This document shows positions 19,745 to 32,528 of a DNA stretch of 64,000 bases, one piece after another. The DNA lies in contig LSRX01000706.1 in NCBI GenBank assembly GCA_001939145.1, positions 170,712 through 234,711 of the forward strand, written 5' to 3'. Under the pieces are notes generated by a model. It saw nothing but the letters and a program-made list of their open reading frames with translations, did no database searches and was not told the origin of the DNA. The position numbers and the translations under genes are program-made. Every line of letters begins with the position of its first letter. The first letter of the stretch is position 1. Source of the stretch: Symbiodinium microadriaticum (lineage: Eukaryota > Sar > Dinophyceae > Suessiales > Symbiodiniaceae).

Positions 19745-21012
19745 AGATGCAGGGAATCGGCAGGGCAGTCAGAGCCTTAGCTCTCGGACTCTCGGATCTC
19801 CGATGGATCTTCGCTTCGCAGGTCACAGCCGGTCTAACTCAAAGATCGTTGATGCTTAGACAGCACCTAGGACGTAGGCATGGTCTCGCCTTACAACGCG
19901 AACACTCCGGCGCTGCGAGAGGAGGCGTCGCAGTCTCACTTGGTCGAGGAGCCTGCGTCGCTGTACACGTAGGTCGACTGCCTGGTGGCGAAAAATCGAA
20001 GCTCGCAGCTATTCGCAGCTTACAACAGCTCGGGCAAAGCTCGAAGTGCGGGCCTCAGCTCGGCCTCTGTCGGGCCCTGCATGGCCGTGAATGCCGCAGG
20101 TACTTCTGAGACACCTGGCAGTGGAGAAGTCTTTGAAGGTCTTTTGAAAAGCGAAACAGTAGGTGACCTTCTGCCCGTGGTGCTGCACCGAGGGTGGCCC
20201 GAGCCATCTGCGCCTTGCATATTTGAGGGCACAGCTCTTTCTGCGGGCTAATTTCTGGTGCCGCTCGCATCGCCGCATCGCTTCGTGCCCCAGCACGCCA
20301 AATGCAGCACCCTTGAATCTGCACCGAGCAATAAAGCGAAGCACTGGGACACGAGACAAAACCTAAACCCTAAACTCGGTTTCCATGCAGCGCTGCAGCA
20401 CCCGATGTGCAGCCCTGCCTGGCTGGGGGCTCCTTTCTGCCTCAGGCCGCCTTTGCCGCGGAAAACCTGATTTTGCGGCTGTAGATTATAGGGCGGTATT
20501 TCGGTGGGATACTTTGTGTTCAGTCGTAGGGGATGCAAGCATCGCATTATCCAGAACATGGCCGTAAACTCAGAGCTGCAACACCCTGCCGTTTTTCTAC
20601 TGCCGGGGTCGATCCTTGATGCCCCCTCAGCTGGATGTTGAGGCAAGTCTCCTGTCTGCCCACATTGCTACAAGGGACCTAGACGATCGTGTCTTTCCAA
20701 GTACCAAGGTGCAAAATGGAAAACGAGGAGGACGGAACCTTGGATCATCCAACTTGGATCAGCATCAGCAAGCAGCCTTGCTGGTAACAGCCGGTTCGCT
20801 CAACTAGGTCCATGTTTCGCCCTCTCGTGGATAATCGGAGTAACTCTGCTTCAAGACGAACACTGTAGCTTTGAGTCGAGGCTCCGAGCCCCAGGAAGAA
20901 AGCCCACGCAGGCTTGATCGCCTCCTTCCGTGAATCGTATTGTATTGTGCGATATGATATTATGTCTTCTTATGTTATGCTATGTCCTTATGTGCTACTC
21001 TAGTATGTTACA
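19745..21012. other. No gene clearly supported
   Basis: Overlapping open frames on both strands at 19985-20359 and 20248-20646 look partly coding, but I cannot choose a strand. A short CCTAAACCCTAAAC telomere-type motif occurs near 20363. Confidence 0.35.
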
Positions 21013-21423
21013 TTATATTCTGTTGTATTTCATCACATTCGGCCGTATTCTGTGACAGCATTCTAAGTTCAGCTGTGCAGGTTTATCAAGTGTCGCAGGC
21101 ACCAGCCTGCCGCGCAGCCCGGCGCTTGGATTTCTCCCCCATGGCATTTTCCAGTCAAATTGGTAAACTGGTAACTCCAGGTCGCTTAGGATAGCTCCAG
21201 GGGTCAAGTTCTTGGGGTTGTTTGGCAGCCAGACACGGCGTGTTGTGAGCGTGGGGAGACTTTGCTTGCATGCTTTATGCAAGGAGCTGTCGATTGAGCC
21301 AGCGCACCAGACGGGGTGATGCCTGTCAGGTGTCAGGCACGTCCAAACGACATGGCCTTGTGTCTGCAGCTCTTTACGAAGCTGCCGCACGTGAAGGCCC
21401 TTAGCTGAGCTACCTGGAAGCAT
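21013..21423 (-). CDS. Long coding-like exon, unknown protein
   Basis: The minus frame is open 136 codons and well mixed: VRQLRKELQTQGHVVW, TCLTPDRHHPVWCAG, RRVWLPNNPKNLTPG, LSDLELPVYQFDWKMPWG. The last part (below about 21090) may be readthrough into AT-rich DNA. An acceptor-like cttccag lies near the start. No family recognised. An adjacent minus frame at 21333-21572 (ADLQHCSQIWASLFL) overlaps in another frame. Confidence 0.5.
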   Translation of the reverse strand: MLPGSSAKGLHVRQLRKELQTQGHVVWTCLTPDRHHPVWCAGSIDSSLHKACKQSLPTLTTRRVWLPNNPKNLTPGAILSDLELPVYQFDWKMPWGRNPSAGLRGRLVPATLDKPAQLNLECCHRIRPNVMKYNRI

Positions 21424-22800
21424 CTTAGTGACGGTTTTTCTCCTGTCGCAGACGCCTTCTTCGCTCCATCCTGCGCCGAGCCATCTCCTGAAACGAGCAG
21501 CAAAGGCAAGGAGGTCGCATGGTCCAAGAACAAAGATGCCCAGATTTGAGAGCAGTGCTGTAAATCAGCCAACAGCCCTGTTGGGCCTGGCTTTGCTTGT
21601 CCTAATTAGTTGCGAAGTTAATCATTTGCTTAAGAGACCGCCCCGAAAGAAGCTGTGTAGTCTGAAGATCTGGAGTTTCTGCTGCTGGTACCTACTCTTC
21701 CACGACGGCATCAGTGCAGAACTGCGCAGAGTTGAAACTGCCATGACCAAGCCATTGAACTTGTGACCATCCCGATTGTGCTCGTCGTGTACAATTACTG
21801 GCACGACTACCGCTTACCATGACTGCAGCGACGGCCGTGTTGTGCGGTCTCCATAGAATTACAACTGGTAGGCCTCAAGTGGGCATAGCTACTACGACCG
21901 ACTGCTATTGATGCCATTTTTTGTCTAACACCACGATTGCACTCGGCTGCAAGCATGACAGTCTGCAGCCACGATGCTTGCAGGCGCTTTCGCTTCGCAG
22001 GTTCCGACACTCTATCCTCGGATGAACGGGGCGGGGTTAGCAGGCAGTGCAGGGACTGCTTGGTCTGTCAGGTCAAACCTCCATCGCAGAAAGGCTCTTC
22101 ACCTCCTTTTACGACCGAAGCCGAGGCTGGGGTCGATGTTCTGGTTGGGATAGGGAAACTTTCTGGAATCCACAAAAGTACCACGATTGAGGATCAGTGA
22201 CCTCTCACATGCTCAGCTGGTAGGAGCTTGGCAGCCAACATCTTGTGCAAGCTAGCGGCCACACGAACGGTGCTTGAAACCAGCACTGAGAGCATGGCGG
22301 AGGCATCCATAGGCTTCCAATTCAGCGGGGTGCACCCGGCAAGTCTGACGGAAGGTGGGAGACACACTGCATCTAAGTCCTCAATGTGTGTACACGGCAC
22401 CATGCATGCAGGCATAAATGCATGCATTCAACCACATACACTTACAAAGAGTGACTTCCATTAAACGACTGCTGTATGGTTTATCAAGTTCTTACACTGT
22501 CGTAAACTCACTTGGTGCAGCTATCTTGCATGTAACTTAGCTTTCTGTTCTGCTACTTTGCACAATGGTCCTGCGGAAACTATCACATGTACACGCATAC
22601 ATATCCACTGAGTTTGTGTGCGGATACACATTTTGCATTTCATGTATGCACCGCAGTGTACTGCGCATGCATTGGAATCAATTCGCAATCCCTTGAAGGT
22701 ACATGCATGCTTGTGTCTGTGCTTTCTTGAATTGTACCTGTGTGCGCACGGCATGCTGCACTCCTACTACATCTGAGCGAACTGAAGCATCCTGCTACTA
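21424..22800. other. No gene supported
   Basis: A plus ORF at 21428-21766 has a hydrophobic stretch (LLGLALLVLISCEV) and a KRPPRKK basic patch. It could be a membrane-protein exon but lacks clear splice sites. The rest has no signal I trust. Confidence 0.3.
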
Positions 22801-22832
22801 CGAGAGGGAGAGACAGAGAGAGCGAGCGAGCG

Positions 22833-22873
<41 letters not shown>

Positions 22874-22902
22874 GAGAGAGGGCGAGCGAGCAAGAGAGCG
22901 AG

Positions 22903-22954
<52 letters not shown>

Positions 22955-23031
22955 CGAGAGCGAGAGCGAGAGTGAGACAGAGAGAGGCAAGGAGAGTGAG
23001 GGTGAGAGTGAGAGGGAGAGAGGGAGAAGCA
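22801..23031 (+). repeat. GA dinucleotide tract
   Basis: About 230 bp of interrupted GAGAGA and GCGAGA. It creates Arg/Glu ORFs on plus and Ser/Leu ORFs on minus, which should not be annotated as proteins. Confidence 0.95.
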
Positions 23032-23101
23032 CACATGGACGCAGACTGCCCCCAAGCTTTGTCCGGACTGTGTGCACAGGTGCAGCAGCTGGACGGAGCC
23101 A

Positions 23102-23200
23102 TTAGACTTCTTTCTCGCAAGCGGCATGCTCGAGGCAGAACAGCCTGGCTCGCGAGAGCCATTCCTGCACGCCCTCTTCATCGTTGGCGTCCGCGAAAGC
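23102..23200 (-). CDS. Terminal exon, unknown protein
   Basis: Acceptor gaaagcttcag is followed by AFADANDEEGVQEWLS, then RARLFCLEHAACEKEV and TAA. The exon is 99 nt, phase 0, and ends in a stop, so it is the 3' end of a minus-strand gene. Upstream exons of the same gene are probably at 23690-23784 and 24097-24145. The acidic start and helical tail are protein-like; no family recognised. Confidence 0.55.
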   Translation of the reverse strand, partial: AFADANDEEGVQEWLSRARLFCLEHAACEKEV

Positions 23201-23689
23201 CTGAAGCTTTCGAATCCGGCATGCTACCAGCGGTGGCAACGATCGACTCAACCTAAGCTTGCGTTGGCATCCCCACCAGCTGCACCGGCCTGTATCACGA
23301 TTTGGAAGATCGACTGGTCCGGCTGCAAGTGCACGGAGCTGAAGATCAGCTGCCTCAGAGGGCATCCAAACCCTCGGAAGCAACTGGGTGAGAAAACCCA
23401 AGGAAATTCTAGGCCCTGGCTGAAAGATAGCCCATACCTGCAGGCTAGGAAAGCTTCGAGGTATCTGACAGAAGCGACTCTCGGCCTCCTGATACGGCAC
23501 GAGACTGCGATGGCCCGTAACCAGGCCCTGCACATGATGTGGCTCTGTTCCACATAAACACCTTCCGAAACTTCTCGCAGCCTGAATGATTCGTCGAAAT
23601 TGTGCAAGCTCAGCAGCCTGGCCCATCTTGGGCCCTGCAAAGTGACAAGGACTGCTCGTGCTGTGGAACAGCGCAGCTTGCTGCGGACG

Positions 23690-23784
23690 AGATGCGGTGC
23701 TGGAGGAACTGCTGCAGGTGCCTCCGCAAGCTCCCGCCGTCCCGTCTGAACTCCCCGTGCACCAGCTCAGGGCCTGCGGCCCTG
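23690..23784 (-). CDS. Probable internal exon, unknown protein
   Basis: Acceptor cgatgcagtgcag precedes RAAGPELVHGEFRRDG, then GSLRRHLQQFLQHR. The exon is basic and helical, and its 3' boundary is uncertain. It sits between two other minus exons with agreeing orientation. Confidence 0.4.
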
Positions 23785-24096
23785 CTGCACTGCATCGGCT
23801 TGATGCTGGCGCATGAGCAGCGAAGCTGCCGCTGCATGCCTGAGCGTGCCCCGCATGCCCACAGAGCCGAAAGTTCCTGCAGCTTCGAAAGGAGGCTTGG
23901 CTCTGGGCGCGCTTCCAGCTTCTTCCAGAAGCCTCCAGAACCTGCAGTCGGGTCATGACATACGCAAAAGCAGTCTCAGTGTTTGTGTGCGGCCTCGGCC
24001 ACCAATCGATGGAGGAAATCTGTCCGGCTTGGACATAGACCTCTGGGCACCATGGTTCCGAGTCGCAGAGCCTTGCGGACACCCGAGGCCCAAGAC

Positions 24097-24145
24097 CTGC
24101 ATGATTTCTGCAAGCACCTCCTCGTTTAGAGAGGCACGGTCCATC
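24097..24145 (-). CDS. 49-nt internal exon, unknown protein
   Basis: Acceptor cttagctctgtacag and donor ATGCAG/GTCTTG frame the peptide MDRASLNEEVLAEIMQ. Although small, it has good splice context and an amphipathic helix. It is likely part of the gene ending at 23102. Confidence 0.45.
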
Positions 24146-26789
24146 CTGTACAGAGCTAAGGGGGCACAAGATGGGACTCCTTGCAGCACTACAAGACCGA
24201 TCCTTGCTGGCTCGTAAGCCTTCAACAACGTGTTCCTCGGTCAAGCAGGCCTAAACAACTCTCCTGTTGAAGCAATGCATACAGACTGTGATGCGGAAAA
24301 GCAATGCACAGCAATGCTGAACAGCTTTGAGGTGACTCCTGTGGAATGTGTGTATCGCTCCGAGGACGAGGCCACAGCAATGTGGGGGTCAAGCCGGCGG
24401 TGGCAAGTGTCGGATCCACCTGTGCATCAGCATTTTTGCCCAGCTGATGCCAGCTTGCAGGGAAAGCTGCACAATGCCTCCAGGATCCGTCTGAACAGGT
24501 CGGAGGCGCTTTGCCTCCTTTCATCCTGCTTCGAGGCCAGCAGATGAGCTTCTTGTGAAACTTCTCTTTTGCCCGAACCCTCGCTATGTTACCTGTTTGT
24601 CCAGTAGCTGCAGCATTCGGATCAGTAGCAGTCAGTAGCAAGAGCAGCAGCTGCAATTGCAGCTGGTGCTGTTGCTTCCCCTTTTTTTGTTGTTTCAGAC
24701 AGCTTCTGTTCTGCGGCATGTGGCTATGACGGCTCTGCTTACTGGTGACTGCTTAAGTCCGCTGTGCATGATGATCCTTCGGATGGTGATGGCAATCCTG
24801 CGTGTTGCTGCCTTTGCTGCTTTTACCAGAAGTGCCAGTACTATCCTTACTTCCACCAAAGCTCTTGCCGTTGTTGTCCTCTTCATGAACGGTGGTTTGT
24901 GATAATGATGATGAATAGGAAGACAAAATAATATATTGATGGTGATGACGATGAAGAAGAAGAAGTTCATGCTGTTGGTGATGATGATAACCATGATGTT
25001 AGCGATGCCGATGCCTGCTGCTATGAAGAGCATGTTGACGAAGCAAGACCGTTTCATGCGCCAGCCAAGAACCGAGCTGAGGCAGCCAAGTCCAGCTGTC
25101 CGAAGAGACGGAGGACCTGTCGGAGGCCGATTACGTGCTCTCCCTCTTATTGTTCTCGGTCATGGAATGCGGCGAGTTTTGAGAGCGTGTCCGGGAGGAT
25201 CTCGGAATGAGGCCCGGGGGAGCTACGGGGAAATCTCAAGATCCTGAAATGGCAAACCATTTGGGGACTCCATAGGGGTCGGTCCTGAAATGAGGCGAGC
25301 AAAAGGCTACGCATGCATGCGGGCTCGAGGCTCCTATCAGGCTTCATTGATCTGATTTGACTGGGCAGGTTGGTTGCAACAACCACGGAATCCTTCTTTC
25401 GTCTATTACGCTCTTTGGGAGCGCAGTTGAAACTGCTGAGAAGCTTCTTGCCGCAACAAGACAAGTCTTGCTCAAGTTTTGGTAGCATCTTCCGGCCTCG
25501 GCTTTTCTCTGCTGCTCTCCTGATGCCTGGGCTGCCGAATCAAGCCATTCATCCTCGTCTTAGTCGTCATCACAACTCACATTGATGAGAGCATCGCGAG
25601 CTATTCTGGCAACAATCCACGATGCAACAAAGTTCTAGGCTCAGCGCAAGTCTTCCCTTCTGCAAGGCTTCGCGATTCCTGTCAGCGGTATCTAGCGGAA
25701 TCACTCTCTTCCCAGCAGTAGCTGTCGCACTGGCTAGTGCGGCTAGGTCGACGCAGCGTGTCATAAAGCTTTACTTTACATGATTGATGGGTAGTAGTAG
25801 CTCCAAGTGTTTCGGAGGAGGCCCCACATGAAACACCATAGCTGGGCCAGTGCTGGGGGAGCAACGAGCAACAGAAACTGTATAGCGAGGCCTAGGACAG
25901 AGCAAGCAAGCCAGAGAAAAACAAGGGAAGACCAAACCTTCACAATTTCGGAATGGGTTTCCACAGGCGCGCTTTTTTCTTGGACAACTTGGATTGCAAC
26001 AGCGCCCCGAGGTTCAGTGTCAACGGGAAGAATGGGAAGCTCAAGATTGAAGAATGACGACTGGAACGACTACACTGACAACTGCAGAAACCATACCAGC
26101 ACCAAAACGAAAAACAAACATCAGCAACACTACCAGGTAATTGCCACCATCAACAACAACTCCAATACCAGACCAGGATTAGAATATGCTGAAGAGGTGG
26201 CCTCCGGACGAGGGCAAAGCTTGGCTCTCCATTGACCTGCCATTCTAGCCGCAGGTGCTCTTGAGGGCTTCAGGGATGAAAGTCAAGGCTGCCCGTCTTC
26301 GGCACATCGCGACATGCTTGCAGCGACTCCCGCATGCACAATTAATCGCTGGGTAGAAAAAGTCGGCTTCTTCTATGGCATGTCGCTCAGCTGACCAAGT
26401 CTCCTTGACACTGTCTTCTTAACGCTGGCCCCATGTCCCGTGCTCTTTTCCTGGCCGAACGGCAATGCGATCGTCGGAATCACGCCGCCTCATGATCTGT
26501 GACTCCCTGCACCCAGGAACTGCGGCTCCACTCGAGGCGTTCGCATCATCAGCGGGGCTCGCATGTCGCTCCCGGCGAGCCTTGTGCTTCTTCTCCTCGC
26601 TCAAGAAACCCACGTGTTCGAGGTACAGGCACGGTCAGGACTACTGCGCTTTCGCCACATCGCGGGACAGTGACCGGCTGCCGCCCTTACCCTGTCGACA
26701 ATTTTGAGGCCTCGGTGGTGTCAGCATCAAGTTGCTGCTTGAATCTCTCGTCCGTAGCCTTAGGTCTTAGAGAGGCAGCACTCCCACTT
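24146..26789. other. No gene supported; GAT/ATG low complexity at 24890-25030
   Basis: Contains a CTG/CAG-poor mixed region and a degenerate trinucleotide stretch of ATGATG/GAAGAAG. A minus frame at 26419-26613 (SEEKKHKARRERHASP) has a coding-like basic start and could be a downstream exon of the methyltransferase gene, but that gene appears to end at 26790. Confidence 0.35.
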
Positions 26790-27562
26790 TCATGTCACCG
26801 CATCCACTTCGCGGCGCTTTCCTGGAATTCGTATCCTGTCAGGATGCACCCTTTCCTCCACGGTACCGTCGTCCTCGTAGCAAACATTCACGAAATTGTC
26901 TTCGAATACGCAAACCACATATGCCGGCATCCAGGTCACCCCATCGAGCCCCCCAGCACTGCCGTCGTCCGGCTCTCCGAGGTCTGGAAACGGCAGCCAA
27001 GAGTACCCAACCAACACCTTCTCTCCCTTAGCCCAGGGATACTTTGCAAGGGCCGGATCAGCCAAGACATCATCGGTGTAGCGCAGTCGTCGGGCACGAG
27101 AAGGGCATCCGGTCACATCAACCTGAACAGCATCTTCAGACTTCAACTTCGCGGTAGCCTGGGACCAAGCAGCTGCAGCATCTTCAGCTGAAGCGGCCAT
27201 CTCGTAAAAGCCAAAGCCATGACCGACGGGCTTCCAGGATGCAGCGAGGGAGATGCCTCCGCGTCCATCGCCAGTCAGTCCACTCTCTGCTTTCACGGGT
27301 CCAAGGCGGCAGTCCTGACCCACCAAGCCATGAAGCGCCGAGTAGCTGACGATGCGGCAGCCTGGCTGGCACATCTGGAGCCTCTTGCTGGCCTCCCGCT
27401 GCACCTCAAGCGGCAAGCAGACCTCCATGACAACTGCAGAAGCTGTCTGCAGCATCTCCACGGGCGTATCCAAGAGGGAGGCACAGCGAAACTCGCACCG
27501 CACGCCGTAGTCGTGGTCCAGCAATACCGAAGAGTCTCCCGGCTCCTGTTCTCCGACATGAG
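26790..27562 (-). CDS. C-terminal exon of a probable class I methyltransferase (DOT1-like) with a Tudor-like segment
   Basis: The longest convincing coding frame in the window, about 257 codons to TGA at 26790. Order: an acidic-loop region (SVLLDHDYGVRCEFRC), then the late beta-alpha unit of a Rossmann-like methyltransferase (ASAVVMEVCLPLEVQ and CRIVSYSALHGLVG), then a linker (SEDAVQVDVTG), then a Tudor/SH3-like barrel segment (WMPAYVVCVFEDNFVNV, YEDDGTVEERVHPDRIRI). The SAM-binding glycine motif must lie in upstream exons. DOT1-family enzymes methylate histone H3 Lys79; that identity is inferred from the arrangement around VVMEVCLP and GCRIVSY, and another protein methyltransferase is possible. 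The exon starts after AG (agctttcgcag). No intron is evident within it, which is long for this window. Confidence 0.6.
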
Positions 27563-28936
27563 AAACTGCGAAAGCTGCAGCACCGTGACTATACCCCCTA
27601 CTATTCCCACATATTCCCACTATGCTATCTCAGGCCTGAAAAGTGAAGCGTTCGCTTGCCCGTGAAAGCTCTCGAAGAGCAGATGCCGCCAGCACATAGC
27701 GGCTCGGTGCGAGCTCCAATCCGAAGATGTCAACTTGGTGAGATTCGAACATCACAATCACATGCAATCATTATTCAACTTCTCTAAATTAGATAGTCAA
27801 TCAGATCAATCAATTCTCAGTTCCAGCATGCAAGACACGGCCATACAATGTGCTACAATGTGCTCCTGTGCGTATCTACGTACGACCGTTCGTCAGTAAG
27901 CGTGCAAGGCGAAGAAATCGGGATGCGCTCGAATAACGAAGGGGCATGCTGTTACGCGTGGCCAAGTGTTAATTTAAGTGGGCGAAGAACAGAACCAAAG
28001 CACAAGTAGGCCGCATGAAGCTAGTTCAGAGCCTGGGGCTGTTTACAGCACCATAAGAAAGGGTTCTCTCATCCCATAGAAATAAGCTTCATTCCTGTCG
28101 AGCATAATATATCGAACCCTACGAATGACGTGGTTTTAAGTCAGGTGGCCGTGCAAGGTGAAGAAGAGCTGGAGGGCAACTTTGCCAGTCCCCATGCCCA
28201 GCTCCAGGACGGGTCCCCCCAGAGGCTCCTGTCTTTCAGGCATTACAGGAGCTGAAAATGTGCTTGATCGTGCTTCTCCGTCAGCGAGGTTTGAACAGGG
28301 CCTACTGGGAGTTTGATGAGTTCATCTGGCTCCTTAGGGTTTCTGGTGGGTGCGTGAATGTGACTTGCTTGATGTGATGAAACGGGTGGGAGCTGTAAAC
28401 AAATGGATTAGATAGTTGAAAAGACGGGGAGACACCAGTGAAATAAAGGTAGGTTCCCAGACATGCACGTGCACACGCGCTTTCACGGACACAATAACAC
28501 GGCCAGCAATGTTCTCGTTTCAACTTCCGTACGAATGCTACACAACCCAAGGAGTGCTTGCTTCGACCCTCCGTAACAAGAATCTGTTCCAAAAGAAACT
28601 GGCCTCTCTCGTGCAGAAGGCACGCGCCAGCTGCTCGACGCCTTCATGTCAACAACTGGAGACATGAGGACCAGCAAAGAGCACATCGGACGTAGTCATG
28701 CTAGCAGGCTGACACTACATTCAGCACTTGTAACGTCGAGCAGCCAGAGTGGTCGGACAACACAGAATAAATGATTATAAGCATCAAGCGGAAAGCAACT
28801 AGAACTGGGAGTTGTCAGTCTCCTTGTACCAGCAGCTAGTATCAACTAACTGCAGTAACTCTAAGACTATAGCAGGTTTGGACGGTCCCTCTGACATGCG
28901 CCGGTCGGCAGAAACCAGCAGCATCAAACTGCCCAC
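27563..28936. other. Upstream introns or intergenic, no exon confidently found
   Basis: The missing 5' exons of the methyltransferase should lie here or further right. Frames at 28416-28686 are open on both strands (minus: SPVVDMKASSSWRVPS) without clear splice pairs. Confidence 0.35.
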
Positions 28937-29054
28937 CTTCAGGCAACAACTCTCCTGAGCTCAAGTCCAGGCACAGAGACTTGCGGGGACGGCAAACTCG
29001 CAGGAAATTCGTGCCATCGAGACTCCGTAGAGCAGGCTGCTGCCACGACCCTGC
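28937..29054 (-). CDS. Probable internal exon, unknown protein
   Basis: Acceptor agactgtctctctcgcag is excellent; donor CCTGAAG/GTGGGC is good. The peptide is AGSWQQPALRSLDG, then TNFLRVCRPRKSLCLDL, then SSGELLPE. It could be an upstream exon of the methyltransferase gene at 26790 but nothing proves it. Confidence 0.5.
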
Positions 29055-32000
29055 CTGCGAGAGAGACAGTCTCTCCAAGGTCAAAAGCACCGAGCAAGGT
29101 TCGGCTTGTTGGCCGGTGGCTTGCATCGTCGCTGCGGCCACACGCTCGCAGAATGTTGCAGACATGAACTAGATCTGAGAAACAGATCGAGATGCATGCG
29201 CGCATCATTTCGCGCAAGTCTCCGAATCCGCTTCGATTGAAGTGACAGCAGTCAAGATGAAACAGCCACAGCAAGTAGACCGAACGAAACCTCATTGGCG
29301 CTACGGTACTACTACATCTTTTTCCGACATCCTTCACCCCCAATCGTGTTCTTCCCCTCTAAGTAGTGTCATCTCATCGTCGCGGAAGGATTTTACGGAC
29401 TGTTTCAGCTGTATTCATGACAACAGCGCTCACTGCTTCCCCGGCAACTTGTCACAGTCCAAACCGAATTGGCCACTGTAGTGGAGTAGTTGCTTGGTCG
29501 GCGCACCCCCAAAAACACAAGTACACAGGGACAAAAACACACACACACACACACACACTGTGACTGTGTGTGACAGCTATGTTTGGATTGACATCTTGCG
29601 AAAGCCATAGCTGACGACCAAGGCATCGCGCCTAGACTTTTGTCATGTCAATGTATGCTCAAGGACAAGAATGTCAGAGGAGACGAGCATAAACCCTTTC
29701 CGGAATCAGACCAAAGGTGAAAAACATGAAGAAGGCATGTGTTGGTCGAGCAATAAATCCCTCCCGGGTTTTGGCGCCAGTTTTATATCCAGTGAAAGTC
29801 AACAACCAATGAAGAATAGCCAATGTACAGCGACGCTGGTACGGTATGTCGCCAGCTGCAGGTACAGTGGTTGATCAGACGGGTTTGCAACACACACACA
29901 CACACAGAGCAGATCGGCTTGAAACCCCCGTCGAGCATGGATGCATGCAATACTTCATGTTCGGCCAAGCTGCTCAACCACACTGGCAACATCTGCCGCG
30001 CCGACTACCTGTCAAGATGGCAGGTCATGCATTCCTGCGAGACTCTTTGACCACTCACAGATCAAGAAAAAAGAAGATGCACCTGGTGCCCGGCGAGGTC
30101 GTGACCTCCGTTCAGGTCTTTGCATGGTGCTTGGGGCCGTTCGCTTGTAGAACATCGCGCGGGTGTGGCAAAAATAAAACATGAATTCATGCTCCGTAGA
30201 TCCGAGCTGCCCGTCTTGCCCCACTCATCACCATAGGCGGCTCTCAGCAATTCCTGGAAACTCCACTTCGAAATACCACTATAGCAGACAGCTGTTTCGC
30301 ATGATTTTGCACGCTCTGTAGCAGTCAGTAACAAAGTCCTAGCAGCTTCCTAGCATTGTTCCGAGAAAGGCTGAAGCACGGGCGCCAATTGGCGTGCTTC
30401 TTAAGATGCCTAGGCGTCTTGAACTGGCGAGCCTGTGAAGCTGCGTCCATGAGGGCAACTTGCAGCCGCTGTGAAACTCGATGTCGTTGTTGCGGTGACG
30501 TTAGCATTGTCTTGTGATTGAGTAGTATGTAGCCGTCTTGGGTCTTAAAGCAACCTACGACATTGCACGTGCTGTAGAGACTTGCGCCTGAACACGTCTG
30601 ACAAAAGCACATCCTGCAGAACTCCATGTCACGTGAGGCAAGCTGCATGATGCAACGCCCCTTTTGTCACGACTGACTCGCAATGGTCTTTGTGCGATCT
30701 TTGGTCGTGCTGCTTGCCCGTGCGTCTTGGACGTCCGGCTTTGCAACCCAGAGCTCGCCGCTCTAGGTGACCATGCAAGTCTCGATGAGTTAGGATCCAA
30801 CATCACTATGGCTCTCACAGCTCGCGTTCATTGTAGCATTGGTAGGCACAACTTCTTCCCATTTCCTCCCTGCTGCTTACGCTTGTACGTACGCATACGT
30901 GCATATATACATACGGCCGACAATGTGTTGTGCTACAGTATCCGTCTCCGCCCAGAGTGTACATTTGTACAGCTCAAACATATACATCTGCTGGTGTGTT
31001 TCTATACCGGTGAAGCATGCAAGCATCCGCAACTTCCGACATCCCCACATACATGCATGCATGCATGCGTGCATGCAGGCATTCATGCATACCTACACAC
31101 CTACATACACACACGAGCACATACATCCTTACATTCCATGTATGTATGCGCCGATGCAATCTGGCAGTTGGCTTCATGATCGCCTCGCCGGTTCCGACTT
31201 GGGCGATGTCGGCCGCCCGAACTCACCTCCGGCCTCGCGCAAGGACTCCATGAGACGAAAGCCTCCAACAAGGGGAGACGGGCAGCGCCGGAAAGTCAAG
31301 GTGCAGTAATGGTACCACTGAGGAGACTACTCTAAACATGATAGCGATTCCGACCACTGCCTTTGGTCGTAATGGTCACCAGAATGCTTGCCCGAATATG
31401 CAGAACAAGTCTTAAAGATGTCTGGGCTGCAGTTTCTTCCAAGCCAATTGCAAAATCAGAAGACAAGTGCCTTTGCCTTTCCTTTGGATTGGTCAGCACA
31501 ACAACGCTGGCAGCAAGTGCATGAGAGGTCGAGCATGCGGCAAAGTGCCTTTCCGCTGCTGGGAGTCTGGACTGGGAGCGCTCTGCAAGTGCACCTGGCC
31601 CTGCCAACAGCTGTGATTTTGCTCACGAGTCCCCGGCTTTTGAACAATTTCGGCCACAGATTACCGACATCAACACAAGGGCAAAGTGCTGCCTGCTGCA
31701 CTTGTGTCTGCCCCGCTGCGGCAGTCCTCACCAGTTTCGCGTACAAGTTAGAAACATGTGGGGGGGGGACCGGGAGGGACTACATCTCTGATTTCGTGTG
31801 TCTTCCGTGTGCGCCGAGTCTAGGGCCTGTGGAAGCGTTCAAACTCAGACTAGGATCGAGTTCATGCGTGCAGAACAACATCATCAGAAAGGTAGTGCCT
31901 CATTCACGGGGTGCTCTGCCTCGGGCCGAGGGGCGTAGCCCTAAGACCACCGGATCTAGAGGCCAAAGCGCCTTCAACATTTTAGGATTTCCCAGTTCCC

Positions 32001-32528
32001 CGAACCCGATATCTTTCATGCATTACTCATTTCCGAACCCGGACTCAGCCACGGTCGATGCCCACCACTGGGCGGCGGCATTTCTTATTCAGTAGGCGCA
32101 CTGTGACAATGAATGATAGAACATTCCAGAATGCTGACAAATATATGTCTGTGTGTCTTGCAATTGCTGATTCCCTGCCATGAAATACTCATTCCTGCGC
32201 AATGCGATATCGCTGTCTTCCTGAGCTTCTACCAATCTATCAACCTGACGCTTCAGGTCCTCTGCATTTCATCGCGACGCTGCACTTTCAACCTAAGTGC
32301 TGGCACTCAAACTATCATATACCCGTACTGATGATGATCATGATGGTGCGACGCGTAGATTTGCCTGTCGCCGGCACTGCTGTGCAGAGCGGCCATGGAA
32401 GCTCATCACGCTTCAGGGTGACAGCATATCCAACCGAAGGGCGACAAGCCCGCGCAATGTTGTGGAATCGCGGATCGCAGCCAGGGCAAAACATCCTCGT
32501 GATGCCGAGTGAAGATGACTTGACTCAC
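29055..32528. other. Mostly unassigned, with short CA and CATG microsatellites
   Basis: CA runs at 29538-29560 and 29890-29908 and a CATGCATG run at 31050-31085. The minus frame at 29120-29240 (GDLREMMRACISICF) and plus frame at 30680-30770 (CVLDVRLCNPELAAL) look weakly coding. Neither has a full splice pair that I trust. Confidence 0.35.

Noticed and set aside
22640..23181. Ser/Leu-rich and Arg/Glu-rich ORFs of 120-145 codons
   Set aside because: Produced by the GA dinucleotide tract; no unique protein sequence beyond the repeat.
23102..24244. 380-codon continuous minus ORF
   Set aside because: Only its last 32 codons, and exon-sized pieces in other frames, look like protein. The middle is Ser/Ala/Cys-rich readthrough.
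31388..32095. 235-codon plus ORF
   Set aside because: No motif, no coding-like periodicity, and proline/serine-rich mixed content. Long open frames occur by chance in this GC range.
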